This document shows positions 27,492 through 36,213 of a DNA stretch of 64,000 bases, in pieces. The DNA comes from Vibrio chagasii (lineage in GTDB: Bacteria; Pseudomonadota; Gammaproteobacteria; Enterobacterales; Vibrionaceae). Position 1 is the stretch's first letter. The number at the start of each line of letters is the position of its first letter. A model generated the notes under the pieces. It saw only the letters and a list, made by a program, of their open reading frames with translations, made no database searches and was not told the origin of the DNA. Made by a program: the position numbers and the translations under genes. The DNA is taken from positions 1,178,001 to 1,242,000 of the forward strand of contig NZ_MSCI01000001.1 in assembly GCF_002954585.1 (NCBI RefSeq). Direction: 5' to 3'.

Positions 27492-29471
27492 ATGACTAGA
27501 ACGCTCGATCGCCCTTATCCGCTAGGCGCAACGCTAGGTAACACTGGCTGCAACTTCTCTATTTATTCTCCTGACTGTAAATCTCTCTCACTCGCTCTTT
27601 TTGATGAGAACGATGAATTCACAACTTATAAATTGGACAATGAATACGCTGATATTCGATATGTATTTATCGAAGGTATTAAGGCGGGGCAAAAATACGG
27701 TTTTATTGCAGAAACAGATAATGGGCCAATATTACTTTCTGACCCTTATGCGAAAGCAATAAGCGAGCCGCTCCACTACGCCACACCTTATAGCAATGAG
27801 AAAAGCTTTGCGATGGCAAAGTGTGTCGTTGTTGATGATGCCTTCGATTGGCAAGACGTCGAAAAACCACGCATTAGCCGTGAAGAGACGGTTCTATTTG
27901 AAACGCATGTTAAAGGTCTATCTCAACTTCACCCCGAAGTAGCTAGTAATACTAAAGGCCGTTATCTGGGGTTAGTGAGCCCAGAGATGCTTGCATTCTA
28001 TAAGCAACAAAACATCAACTCTCTACAGCTTTTACCCATTGCGGCCTGCATGCACGAACCACACCTGCTTGATATGGGTAAAGTGAACTATTGGGGCTAC
28101 AACCCTTATTTGTTCATGGTGCCAGACCCTCGCTATGCAGAAAAAGACGCCGTCACAGAACTCAAAACGGCTATTCGTGAGCTGCACCGCAATGGTATCG
28201 AGGTGATCTTAGATGTGGTGTATAACCACACAGCAGAAGGTGGCGAAGGCGGAACAACCTTCAACTTAAAAGCATTGGATAGCCGCACGTATATTAAACA
28301 CGGCTGTCATTACGCAAACTTCACCGGTTGTGGAAATACAGTAGACCTCACCCACCAGCCAGCACTCAACCTAGTTATGGACACGCTTCGTTACTGGGTA
28401 AGTGAATTCCAAGTCGATGGCTTCCGTTTTGACTTGGCAGCCACATTGGGACGCGAAGGAGACAACTACAACCCTGAGGCGGCTTTCTTTAAAGCGGTAG
28501 CTCAAGATCCAGTGCTTAAAGAGACCAAATTAATTGCAGAACCGTGGGATATCGGCCCTAATGGCTACCAAGTGGGTAACTTTCCGTTTGGTTGGAACGA
28601 ATGTAACGACAAACTGAGAGACATTACACGTAGCTTCTGGCGCGGCGATCAAGGCTACCTTAAAGAGTTTGCAACGCGCCTTATGGGCTCTCGCGATATC
28701 TACAGTGCGGCGCACTGGCCATACAAACTCACCGTAAACTACATCACTTACCATGATGGCTTCACCATGCAAGACCTTGTCTCGTACAAACATAAGCACA
28801 ATGAAGAAAATGGAGAAAGTAACCGTGATGGACATGGTGACAACCGCTCTGAAAACTACGGAGTGGAGGGTGAAACCGAAAACCTGTTGGTTATCGCGAC
28901 TCGTGAAAAGCAGAAACGCAACTTCATGGCGAGCCTGCTGTTTGCTTTCGGTATTCCACACATTCTGACAGCAGACGTGTTATCCCATACTCAAAAAGGT
29001 AACAATAACGCTTACTGCCAAGATAGTGAGACGAGTTGGCTGAGCTGGGAAGATTCTGAGCGCAAGACCTACTTCAAAACTTGGCTATCTGAGATGATCG
29101 CCGCACGACAGCAATACATGGTGCCTTTTATCAAGGCATTCAGTGGCGAGAAACGTAACTCTAACCGTATCTTCTGGAGCCGTGTTGATGGCACGCTGAT
29201 GGAGCATGATGATTGGAACCGCTTAAGTTCAGTGGCACTGCATCTTGGTATAGGTAAAGATGGCGACGAACTGATTTACCTCATCAACCAAACCAATGCA
29301 CCAGCACGTTTCAGCTTACCCAGTGATCGTGAACAAAACTGGGTGACGATATGTGATACCAACCTGAGAAATGTAAAACCAGGTCACGCTGAAGGGGAAA
29401 TGTTGTTATCTCCAACATCGATGGCTATTTTGCACTACTCACCAAACAAAACAGGGTTAAGTGAAGGTTAA
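27492..29471 (+). CDS. glgX: Glycogen debranching enzyme GlgX (isoamylase type)
   Basis: The 659-residue protein has no signal peptide and matches GlgX in length. An N-terminal CBM48-like domain (YPLGATLGNTGCNFSIYSPD) is followed by the GH13 barrel. Landmarks are NYWGYNPYLFMVPDPRYA, VILDVVYNHTAEGGEGG, nucleophile Asp314 (DGFRFDLAAT), acid/base Glu350 (LIAEPWDIG) and Asp422 (YHDGFTMQDLVSY). GlgX hydrolyses alpha-1,6 branches of limit dextrins left by phosphorylase. It sits divergently from lamB rather than in a glg operon, so it probably works on imported branched maltodextrins together with MalP and MalQ. That placement-based role is inference. Confidence 0.93.
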   Translation: MTRTLDRPYPLGATLGNTGCNFSIYSPDCKSLSLALFDENDEFTTYKLDNEYADIRYVFIEGIKAGQKYGFIAETDNGPILLSDPYAKAISEPLHYATPYSNEKSFAMAKCVVVDDAFDWQDVEKPRISREETVLFETHVKGLSQLHPEVASNTKGRYLGLVSPEMLAFYKQQNINSLQLLPIAACMHEPHLLDMGKVNYWGYNPYLFMVPDPRYAEKDAVTELKTAIRELHRNGIEVILDVVYNHTAEGGEGGTTFNLKALDSRTYIKHGCHYANFTGCGNTVDLTHQPALNLVMDTLRYWVSEFQVDGFRFDLAATLGREGDNYNPEAAFFKAVAQDPVLKETKLIAEPWDIGPNGYQVGNFPFGWNECNDKLRDITRSFWRGDQGYLKEFATRLMGSRDIYSAAHWPYKLTVNYITYHDGFTMQDLVSYKHKHNEENGESNRDGHGDNRSENYGVEGETENLLVIATREKQKRNFMASLLFAFGIPHILTADVLSHTQKGNNNAYCQDSETSWLSWEDSERKTYFKTWLSEMIAARQQYMVPFIKAFSGEKRNSNRIFWSRVDGTLMEHDDWNRLSSVALHLGIGKDGDELIYLINQTNAPARFSLPSDREQNWVTICDTNLRNVKPGHAEGEMLLSPTSMAILHYSPNKTGLSEG

Positions 29472-29504
29472 GCTCACTCAATAAAAAAGCAAAATCCATA
29501 AGAT

Positions 29505-29531
29505 CCAGTTATGTTTTTAACTGGCTTTTTT
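29505..29531 (+). terminator. Terminator of glgX
   Basis: CCAGTT (29505-29510) and AACTGG (29519-29524) flank an 8-base loop and CTTTTTTG follows. Confidence 0.7.
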
Positions 29532-29649
29532 GTTAGCTGAATATCACAAAACTCATTCTTTTATATGGAATCATTTGCATTGATGTGATTAATAAAACTG
29601 TTTAGTATGGCCGTACTATAAAAATGAATCTATTACGTCTTTGGATATC

Positions 29650-31455
29650 ATGGCTTTACCTAAAACACTTATTCGGCTTTTTAAACCATACACAATCTTA
29701 TTAACCGGAGGAATGCTTTACCTCGCAGCAGCTCAATTAGAAAAAGTAGAGACCGCAGCAACCAACCAATCAGCATCAAACATTCGCATCGCAAGCGCGA
29801 CTATTCGTTCCAACATCGAGGCCGTATTCGGCAAACTCTATTTCTTAGAAACTAGCCTAGGCTTACCCAATACTACCGACTTTAGCGACCAAAAATTTCG
29901 TGAACTCAGCGATAATATTCTAAAAAGAACACCAAACTTCTCCGATATCATCCGATACCAACCTAACTCCCAGCATTACGTCTCCACCCGTGGCCTTCCT
30001 CTTTCTAATGAGCAAATTGCCACAATACAATGGCATTCAATAGACGGTGTTGTTGAAGATTTCTACATCTCTTCCGTTTACCAGAAAGCAGATGGTCGAT
30101 GGGTTTTCGCGGTTAAACACACAGCAGAAAAGCTCAACGAAGAAATCTGGATTGAGTTTGATTTACTGCACACCACACAAGGCTTAAGAGATTTAAAAAC
30201 GCTAAATAATGGCTATGTATTTGTTGTAGATAAAGCAACTGAACGGCTCGTTTTCCATCCAGATCCAAAACGAATTGGCTCAAAGTCGATTAGCTATCAT
30301 GCAGGAATTAGCCACCAGCTTTCACAGGGGCAATTGGCCGGAAAGCATGAGTACTACTATCAAGATAACTTCAAAATATCGGTATTTGATGCAGACAACA
30401 GCTTGAACTGGGTGTTTATTGCGGGCACCGATCGTCATGACATCTTAACCAGCTCACATCAATTTACGTTAACAGGCGTTGTACTTGGCTCGCTCCTTCT
30501 ACTGTGGATTGGTGCCAACTACCTGGCTTATCGTTTAAATGTCTCTTTATCTCAGCTCAATAAAGTAGAAGACCTTGCGAGCTTTAAACGCAAACTGAAG
30601 TCTATTTTGGATAACTTTACCTACCATAAAGGTATTCAGTTCTGCCTATACCAACCAGAGAACCACTCATTCAGTACGCTTGATTATCATGGGAACAAAT
30701 CAACTGTGCATTGTGACAAAGCGCTCTCAGAACGTTTTGTCGCAAATGCTATGGTTTATCGAAACGGTAAAGACGCTGATCCACTCGCCCGTAAACTCAA
30801 AATAACCCAGCGCCACTATTGCCTCCCTTTATACTCACGTCAGCAGTTAATTGCGGTGTTATATGTGAATGCGAACTTGCCTATTAGCCAGAATATCTTG
30901 CGCATGATCAGAGATTACACGGAAGTCTCACTGTCCAACTTACTGCTTCAGCACCAGTTGAGTAGCAAAGACCTGATGACGCAACTGGACAATAAGAGCA
31001 GCTTCAATCTTGCATTGGAAAACTACGCCAACCAATCAGAAACCTATATCGCTCTGCTCGATATCGATAATTTTGATCACTTAAACCGCGCTTATGGTGA
31101 AGCCGTGGGTGACAAGATGATCAAGCTAACAGCTGAGGCATTGCGCTCGTACTTTCCGAAGCCTAAAGGGCTGTGCCTTGCTCGTGTTGGAGGCAAAGAG
31201 TTCGCGGTATTATTCAAAGCAAACGACGCTAACGACGCCAAGTTCCAACTAGACCAGTGCCGAATCGGCGTAGCAGAGAAAGCGATTGTGACCCCAGACA
31301 TCAGCCTCTCTTTAGGCGTAAGTATCGGTTTTTCTCAAATAGAGGGCGAGCCAGATACAGCCCTAGCACTTGCGGAGCAAGCAAAGCTTATCGCTCAACA
31401 ACTTGGAAAAAATCGAGTTGAAGGCCACATCAGGGCAGTTGCAAAGGCTTCGTAA
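29650..31455 (+). CDS. Membrane sensor with degenerate GGDEF domain
   Basis: I start at the ATG 29650; a TTG at 29641 would add three residues (numbers here count from that TTG). The ~601-residue protein has an N-terminal membrane segment (LFKPYTILLTGGMLYLAAA), an extracytoplasmic Cache-like region to about 275, and a second segment (FTLTGVVLGSLLLLWIGANYL). A GAF-like stretch and a C-terminal GGDEF domain follow. The domain has ALLDIDNFDHLNRAYGEAVGD, but the signature reads GGKEF (517-521), with lysine where active cyclases have Asp or Glu. It may therefore not make cyclic di-GMP, and may instead bind a nucleotide or act as a sensor. It lies alone after glgX. Confidence 0.88.
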   Translation: MALPKTLIRLFKPYTILLTGGMLYLAAAQLEKVETAATNQSASNIRIASATIRSNIEAVFGKLYFLETSLGLPNTTDFSDQKFRELSDNILKRTPNFSDIIRYQPNSQHYVSTRGLPLSNEQIATIQWHSIDGVVEDFYISSVYQKADGRWVFAVKHTAEKLNEEIWIEFDLLHTTQGLRDLKTLNNGYVFVVDKATERLVFHPDPKRIGSKSISYHAGISHQLSQGQLAGKHEYYYQDNFKISVFDADNSLNWVFIAGTDRHDILTSSHQFTLTGVVLGSLLLLWIGANYLAYRLNVSLSQLNKVEDLASFKRKLKSILDNFTYHKGIQFCLYQPENHSFSTLDYHGNKSTVHCDKALSERFVANAMVYRNGKDADPLARKLKITQRHYCLPLYSRQQLIAVLYVNANLPISQNILRMIRDYTEVSLSNLLLQHQLSSKDLMTQLDNKSSFNLALENYANQSETYIALLDIDNFDHLNRAYGEAVGDKMIKLTAEALRSYFPKPKGLCLARVGGKEFAVLFKANDANDAKFQLDQCRIGVAEKAIVTPDISLSLGVSIGFSQIEGEPDTALALAEQAKLIAQQLGKNRVEGHIRAVAKAS

Positions 31456-31490
31456 GTTGCCCTAGCAAATCCCTTACTCGGATACCGATG

Positions 31491-31535
31491 AAAACAAAGC
31501 ACCTAGGGTTCACGCTCTCGGTGCTTTTGTTTTTA
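31491..31535 (+). terminator. Terminator after the GGDEF gene
   Basis: AAAACAAAGCACC pairs with GGTGCTTTTGTTTT around a 16-base loop, then a short T-tract. Strong stem. Confidence 0.75.
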
Positions 31536-31597
31536 TAGAAAGTCATTACAATGCGCGTTCAACACGACAACCTCACTTTTCCAACGATACGGACCTT

Positions 31598-32326
31598 ATG
31601 AAGCTAAGTAACCGACTGCAAACTCTCCACTCCCTTGTCAATAATGACTACCAACACATTTGGGACTGTTGCTGTGATCATGGCTTCTTGGGTGTTCAAC
31701 TGTTGGCGGATAACAAAGCCCCCCACATTCACTTTGTCGATATTGTTCCGTCCCTAATGAGCGAGCTAGAAAGCAAACTGGTGCGTTACTTTCCACAAAG
31801 CGAGATGACACGACAAAAAGTCACTAGCCAATGGCAAGTCTATTGCACGGATGTCTCTGCAATCCCATTGGAAAAACACACGGGAAAGCACCTGGTCATC
31901 ATTGCAGGAGTCGGTGGCGATCTAACACAGAAGCTTGTGGACGATATTCACCGCCAGCATCCAGACAAAACGATCGACTTCTTACTCTGCCCGGTTCATC
32001 AGCAGTTTGAGCTAAGAAGCCACTTAAAATCGCTCAAGTTCGGCCTGATTGATGAGGTGTTGATTGAGGAGAATCGCCGCTACTACGAGATTCTGTTGGT
32101 CAGCAATAACCGAGGTGAAAGAGTAGATACTTCGACAGTAAGCGAGATTTCAAACGTCGGTGACAAGATCTGGACTCCAAACAACGATGAGCAGATTAAG
32201 GTATCTCAGCAGTACAAAGCTAAAACACTGCAGCACTACTTGCGTATCCATCAAGGGCAGGAGAAACAAGGTAAACCTAGCCAAGTGAAGCATATTATTG
32301 ATGCCTACCAATCGGTTCAGCCATAG
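31598..32326 (+). CDS. TrmK-family (tRNA adenine-N1) methyltransferase-like protein
   Basis: This 242-residue protein opens like TrmK (MKLSNRLQTLHSLVNNDY). A degenerate SAM-binding motif I follows as HIWDCCCDHGFLGVQLLAD, and a motif IV-like region as HLVIIAGVGGDLTQKLVDDI. TrmK proteins methylate A22 of tRNA at N1, mostly in Gram-positives, and gammaproteobacterial homologues are poorly characterised. The CCCDHG replaces the usual DIGSDHA. It stands alone between two terminators. The family call is fairly sure. The tRNA substrate is inference from the family. Confidence 0.78.
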   Translation: MKLSNRLQTLHSLVNNDYQHIWDCCCDHGFLGVQLLADNKAPHIHFVDIVPSLMSELESKLVRYFPQSEMTRQKVTSQWQVYCTDVSAIPLEKHTGKHLVIIAGVGGDLTQKLVDDIHRQHPDKTIDFLLCPVHQQFELRSHLKSLKFGLIDEVLIEENRRYYEILLVSNNRGERVDTSTVSEISNVGDKIWTPNNDEQIKVSQQYKAKTLQHYLRIHQGQEKQGKPSQVKHIIDAYQSVQP

Positions 32327-32370
32327 TAAATACTCACTTGATTGTTGAAGGTTAAGAAAGTCGAATCAAT

Positions 32371-32407
32371 AAAAAAGCCGATAGTTCAATGAGCTATCGG
32401 CTTTTTT
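32371..32407. terminator. Bidirectional terminator
   Basis: AAAAAAGCCGATAG (32371-32384) and its exact complement CTATCGGCTTTTTT (32394-32407) lie between two convergent genes. It can serve both strands. Confidence 0.9.
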
Positions 32408-32430
32408 AATACTATTGGTTCAGTTTGAGC

Positions 32431-33375
32431 TTACTGCTCTTGTTTCTTATAAAGCTTATCAGCCTCATCAACTGTCTCTACCTCAGAAGGCTTATCAACC
32501 CCATAGACCGTATCAAGATAAGCATCTTTCTCTTTCCAAGTGTTGTTTAACCAGCTATGGAAGCGACGTTTAAATGCTTTATCTTCGAAGTAGTTACCAT
32601 TCACGTTCTCATCCATTGGATGCAATTTAATGCGCACAACGACCTTAGTCATCTTGCCTTTCAGCATATCTTCAAACGGAGAGGTTTGGTTTTCAGGGTA
32701 AGCTAAAGTCACATCCACGATGCCATCCAAAATTGGCCCCATTGCAGATAAGGCAAAAGCCACACCACCCGTCTTCGGCTTCAGTAAGTGACGGTAAGGG
32801 GTTTTCGCTGACGCAAGTTTCTCGTGGTTTGCACGAGTCCCTTCAACAAAGTTAACCAATGTTGTCGGTGCTAATTTGAACTTGGTACACGCTTTATTGA
32901 TTGCATTGAAGTCATCATTACGGCGTTCAGGGTTACGTAATAGAAACTCACGAGAGTGGCGTCTCATGAATGGCATATCTAAGCCCCAGCATGCCAAGCC
33001 AACAAATGGTACGTACAGCAATTCGTGTTTCAAGAAGTACTTCGTCATCGGCATTTTGTCTTTTAAGATCGAAGACAAAATCACAATATCTGCCCAGCTT
33101 AAGTGGTTAGACATCATCAAATACCACTGCTTGGTCGAAATATCTTCCCCCCCTTCCACTTGCCATTCGATGTCGTTGTTGGCGTTCAACATCCACAAAT
33201 TAAGAGAAGCCCAACACCAGAATGCGAAGTTAGCTAAGCGAGTGCATGATTTTTGAATGACAGAGATTGGCAAAATAAGTTTGATTAGGGCAAACAGGCT
33301 CACAGCCAATGCGGTGAATGCAGTATTAATGGTCACGAACAATACGTTCAAGGCCATACGAAGATTATCAAGCAT
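32431..33375 (-). CDS. PlsC-type acyltransferase (YihG-like)
   Basis: The start is the ATG 33375; an in-frame TTG three codons upstream is less likely. The 314-residue protein has an N-terminal hydrophobic region (ALNVLFVTINTAFTALAVSL). The glycerolipid acyltransferase blocks are clear: NHLSWADIV (NHx4D, block I), GLDMPFMRRHSRE (block II), NFVEGTRAN (EGTR, block III) and ALSAMGPILDGIVDVTLAYP (block IV). It should transfer acyl chains to lysophospholipid or a related acceptor at the inner membrane. The closest known type is YihG-like, an assignment from overall layout. The gene is monocistronic. Confidence 0.88.
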   Translation of the reverse strand: MLDNLRMALNVLFVTINTAFTALAVSLFALIKLILPISVIQKSCTRLANFAFWCWASLNLWMLNANNDIEWQVEGGEDISTKQWYLMMSNHLSWADIVILSSILKDKMPMTKYFLKHELLYVPFVGLACWGLDMPFMRRHSREFLLRNPERRNDDFNAINKACTKFKLAPTTLVNFVEGTRANHEKLASAKTPYRHLLKPKTGGVAFALSAMGPILDGIVDVTLAYPENQTSPFEDMLKGKMTKVVVRIKLHPMDENVNGNYFEDKAFKRRFHSWLNNTWKEKDAYLDTVYGVDKPSEVETVDEADKLYKKQEQ

Positions 33376-33706
33376 AAAACACAATTATATTGAGAACGAA
33401 AGCCGCCATTATACGCATCTATAAATTATTCTCTTCAGTAATTGGTTGAATATCCTAGGGGTCAAACCACTCAACCTATTTCAACGATATTCAACTTGCT
33501 AAAGCCTATTAAAAAGAAATCAAAACACACCACAGTGTCATTTGGACACAATTTCAACACTGTCTTTTTGACAACATTTGATCCAACAATCACCCTTAAA
33601 GCCAGCATTGATAAGCATTCTCATTATTGGCATGGTACATGCAACTCTAAAGTGTAAATAGTTGAGTATCCTTAATGAGATAACTTCTCTTCTTAAAGGT
33701 GATGAT
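33376..33706. repeat. Promoter region with a 10-bp inverted repeat
   Basis: The 331 bases between the divergent acyltransferase and reductase genes contain a perfect inverted repeat: GTTGAATATC at 33445-33454 with GATATTCAAC at 33486-33495, 31 bases apart. It might be an operator or loop site. A 71-codon frame at 33442 has no ribosome site and no recognised homology, so it is not called. Confidence 0.4.
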
Positions 33707-34507
33707 ATGACAGATATTCCTCATGGTTTAGTCACAGGTAAAGTCCTAAACAAGACAGAATGGACAGATCAATTGTTCTCACTCCAAGTCAGTGCGCCTG
33801 TCTCTTCTTATCAGGCAGGTCAGTTTACTAAGCTTGGTTTGCTCAATAACGAAGGTGAGTTTGTGAGACGCGCTTATTCCATGGTGAATGCACCAGAGCA
33901 TGAGCAAGGCCATCAGCATCTAGAGTTTTTGATTATTAAGGATCAGAACGGTCAGCTCTCGCCTCAACTTCACGAATTGCAAGCAGGCGATGAAATCTTT
34001 GTCGGGAAAGACCCAAGTGGTTTTATGACATTAGATGAGATCCCAGAGATCGCCGAAGATCTATGGATGCTTTCAACCGGAACCGCGGTAGGCCCGTTTA
34101 TCTCAATGCTTGAGAGCATGCAGATACAACAAAATGAGTTGGCTTCAGACAAAGCCTCTTCATTCAAAAATCTGGTTCTGGTGCATGCCGTCAGAACAGA
34201 GCAAGACCTGACTTATCGAGATCGTATCACTCAACTCGTTGATCACTTTCAAGGGAGACTTAAATATGTGCCAATTATTTCTAGAGAATCAGTTACCGGA
34301 ACTTTGCGCGGACGAATCCCAAGTTTGTTACTTGGAGGCGACCTCGAGCAAGCCGCGTCTGTCACTTTCAATCAAACCTGCAGTTTCTTCTACCTTTGCG
34401 GCAATCCGCAAATGGTTCGTGACACAAGTGATGCGCTAACAAGTTTAGGTTTCGAGAAGCATCTACGCCGAAAGCCTGGTCAATTCAGCAGTGAAAATTA
34501 CTGGTAA
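33707..34507 (+). CDS. fpr: Ferredoxin/flavodoxin--NADP reductase
   Basis: I start at ATG 33707, preceded by AAAGGTG; a TTG 15 codons earlier lacks a ribosome site. The 266-residue protein has the Fpr layout. An FAD domain carries FTKLGLLNNEGEFVRRAYSM (the RxYS motif) and an NADP domain carries LWMLSTGTAVGPFISML. The C-terminus ends in a short KHLRRKPGQFSSENYW with an aromatic last residue, as expected for plant-type FNRs of the bacterial Fpr subclass. It shuttles electrons between NADPH and ferredoxin or flavodoxin in the cytoplasm. The DUF1971 gene follows 62 bases later. SoxRS-type control is possible but no box was found. Confidence 0.93.
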   Translation: MTDIPHGLVTGKVLNKTEWTDQLFSLQVSAPVSSYQAGQFTKLGLLNNEGEFVRRAYSMVNAPEHEQGHQHLEFLIIKDQNGQLSPQLHELQAGDEIFVGKDPSGFMTLDEIPEIAEDLWMLSTGTAVGPFISMLESMQIQQNELASDKASSFKNLVLVHAVRTEQDLTYRDRITQLVDHFQGRLKYVPIISRESVTGTLRGRIPSLLLGGDLEQAASVTFNQTCSFFYLCGNPQMVRDTSDALTSLGFEKHLRRKPGQFSSENYW

Positions 34508-34569
34508 AGATAGGCCACCTAAAACACCGAAGTATCAACTTCAAAGAACAGTTAAATAAGAGGTTTTAT

Positions 34570-34902
34570 ATGAGTCATTTACGTATTCCTTCTCACTGGA
34601 AAATTCAACGTTCAACACCGTTTTTCACTAAGGACAACATCCCAGCAGCATTGCTCAATCATCACAATACGGCTGAAGGCGTGTTTGGTCAGATCTGCGT
34701 AATGGAAGGCACCGTCACTTTCTATGGCTTTGCCGATGCAGAAGCGACAGAACCAGAAACCGTTATCACTATTGAAGCAGGGCAATTTGCCACAAGCCCA
34801 CCTCAATATTGGCACCGAGTAGAACTGAGTGACGACGCGCAATTCAACATTAACTTCTGGTCAGAAAAAGAGACCAAGAAAATGTTCAATACTCGAAAGT
34901 AA
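34570..34902 (+). CDS. DUF1971 (TehB-like cupin) protein
   Basis: The 110-residue cupin-like protein resembles the DUF1971 domain found in some tellurite resistance TehB proteins. Landmarks are IPSHWKIQRSTPFFTKDNIP, the central GVFGQICVMEGTVTFYGF, and SPPQYWHRVELSDDAQFNINFW near the end. It is probably cytoplasmic and no catalytic role is established. It follows fpr by 62 bases with a reasonable ribosome site (AAGAGG), so the two may be co-transcribed. Confidence 0.82.
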   Translation: MSHLRIPSHWKIQRSTPFFTKDNIPAALLNHHNTAEGVFGQICVMEGTVTFYGFADAEATEPETVITIEAGQFATSPPQYWHRVELSDDAQFNINFWSEKETKKMFNTRK

Positions 34903-35124
34903 GATCGACTCTGCATTGATGAACTTATAAGCAAGCTACATCGTAGTATGATTTTTGATGTTCAGTAAATAACAACAAGAGACCAAATAACCATAGTAAT
35001 TACAATGACTAATGGTGATAGACAAGACAAAAAAACTCTAGCACACTGAACGGAGTTGTTAGTTTTTACCCCTTATCAAATAAACATAATTGGGGTAGTC
35101 ATTTTTTAGGTAAGAGAGGAAGCC

Positions 35125-36120
35125 ATGCTCAACATTGCTTTTTTTAGCTCAAAATCATACGACGAAAAGTCATTCAACCTTGCGAAAGGCGAACTCAACG
35201 CTGAGTTTCATTTCCATGATTTTCGCCTCACCACAACCACTGCGAAAATGGCGCACGACAATGAAGTGGTTTGTGCGTTTGTAAACGACGACCTATCGCG
35301 AGAAGTGCTAGAGATTCTTGCACAAGGCGGTACAAAACTAATTGCAATGCGCTGTGCTGGCTTTGACAAGGTCGACCTAGACGCAGCCAAAGAGCTTGGC
35401 TTACAAGTGGTGCGCGTTCCTGCTTATTCACCAGAGTCAGTGGCAGAGCACACTGTCGGCATGATGATGTGTTTGAACCGTAAACTTCACAAGGCATACC
35501 AACGCACTCGTGATGCAAACTTCTCTCTAGAAGGCTTGGTTGGCTTTAACTTCTACGGCAAAACTGTGGGTGTGATTGGTTCCGGTAAAATAGGCCTAGC
35601 GACCATGCGTATTCTGAAAGGCTTGGGCATGAACATCCTATGTTACGACCCATATCCAAACCCACTAGCCGTTGAGCTAGGCGCTAAATATGTAGAGCTA
35701 GACGAACTTTACAAAGAGTCGGATGTGATTTCTCTACACTGCCCAATGAGTAAAGAGAACTACCACCTATTGGACGCGACTGCGTTTGAGAAGATGAAAG
35801 ACGGCGTGATGATCGTCAACACCAGCCGTGGTGAACTACTGGATTCCACAGCGGCTATCGAAGCGCTTAAACAGAGTAAGATTGGCGCGCTTGGCCTTGA
35901 TGTGTATGACAACGAGAAAGAGCTGTTCTTCCAAGACAAATCGAATGACGTAATTGTTGATGACGTGTTCCGCCGTCTATCGGCTTGTCACAACGTGCTA
36001 TTCACAGGTCACCAAGCTTTCTTAACCAAAGATGCTCTGTTCAATATCGCGAACACAACCCTAACCAGTGTTGATGCTTTCTTTGCAGGCAACACCAGCG
36101 GCAACGAACTCGTCGAATAA
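35125..36120 (+). CDS. ldhA: D-lactate dehydrogenase (fermentative)
   Basis: The 331-residue protein is the normal length for LdhA. It reduces pyruvate to D-lactate with NADH in the cytoplasm. The D-isomer-specific 2-hydroxyacid dehydrogenase motifs are present: IAMRCAGFDKVDL with catalytic Arg, TVGVIGSGKIGLATMRI as the nucleotide-binding glycine loop, IVNTSRGELLDSTAA, and LFTGHQAFLTKDAL with catalytic His. The ribosome site is AGAGAGGAAGCC. It is monocistronic with a terminator downstream. Its 220-base upstream gap presumably holds oxygen-responsive control, but no perfect FNR site was seen. Confidence 0.95.
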   Translation: MLNIAFFSSKSYDEKSFNLAKGELNAEFHFHDFRLTTTTAKMAHDNEVVCAFVNDDLSREVLEILAQGGTKLIAMRCAGFDKVDLDAAKELGLQVVRVPAYSPESVAEHTVGMMMCLNRKLHKAYQRTRDANFSLEGLVGFNFYGKTVGVIGSGKIGLATMRILKGLGMNILCYDPYPNPLAVELGAKYVELDELYKESDVISLHCPMSKENYHLLDATAFEKMKDGVMIVNTSRGELLDSTAAIEALKQSKIGALGLDVYDNEKELFFQDKSNDVIVDDVFRRLSACHNVLFTGHQAFLTKDALFNIANTTLTSVDAFFAGNTSGNELVE

Positions 36121-36156
36121 CGGACTGAGTTAAAAACAAACTAGCTCTACAAATAC

Positions 36157-36191
36157 AAAGCCACGCAGGTTCTTAAGAATAGCGTGGCTTT
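36157..36191 (+). terminator. Terminator of ldhA
   Basis: AAAGCCACGC and GCGTGGCTTT flank a 15-base loop, followed by more T residues. Confidence 0.8.
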
Positions 36192-36213
36192 TTGGTTTAT
36201 CTCAGTATCAAAA

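Noticed and set aside
33442..33657. 71-codon frame between the acyltransferase and fpr genes
   Set aside because: No ribosome site, low-complexity composition, and it lies in a promoter region with an inverted repeat.
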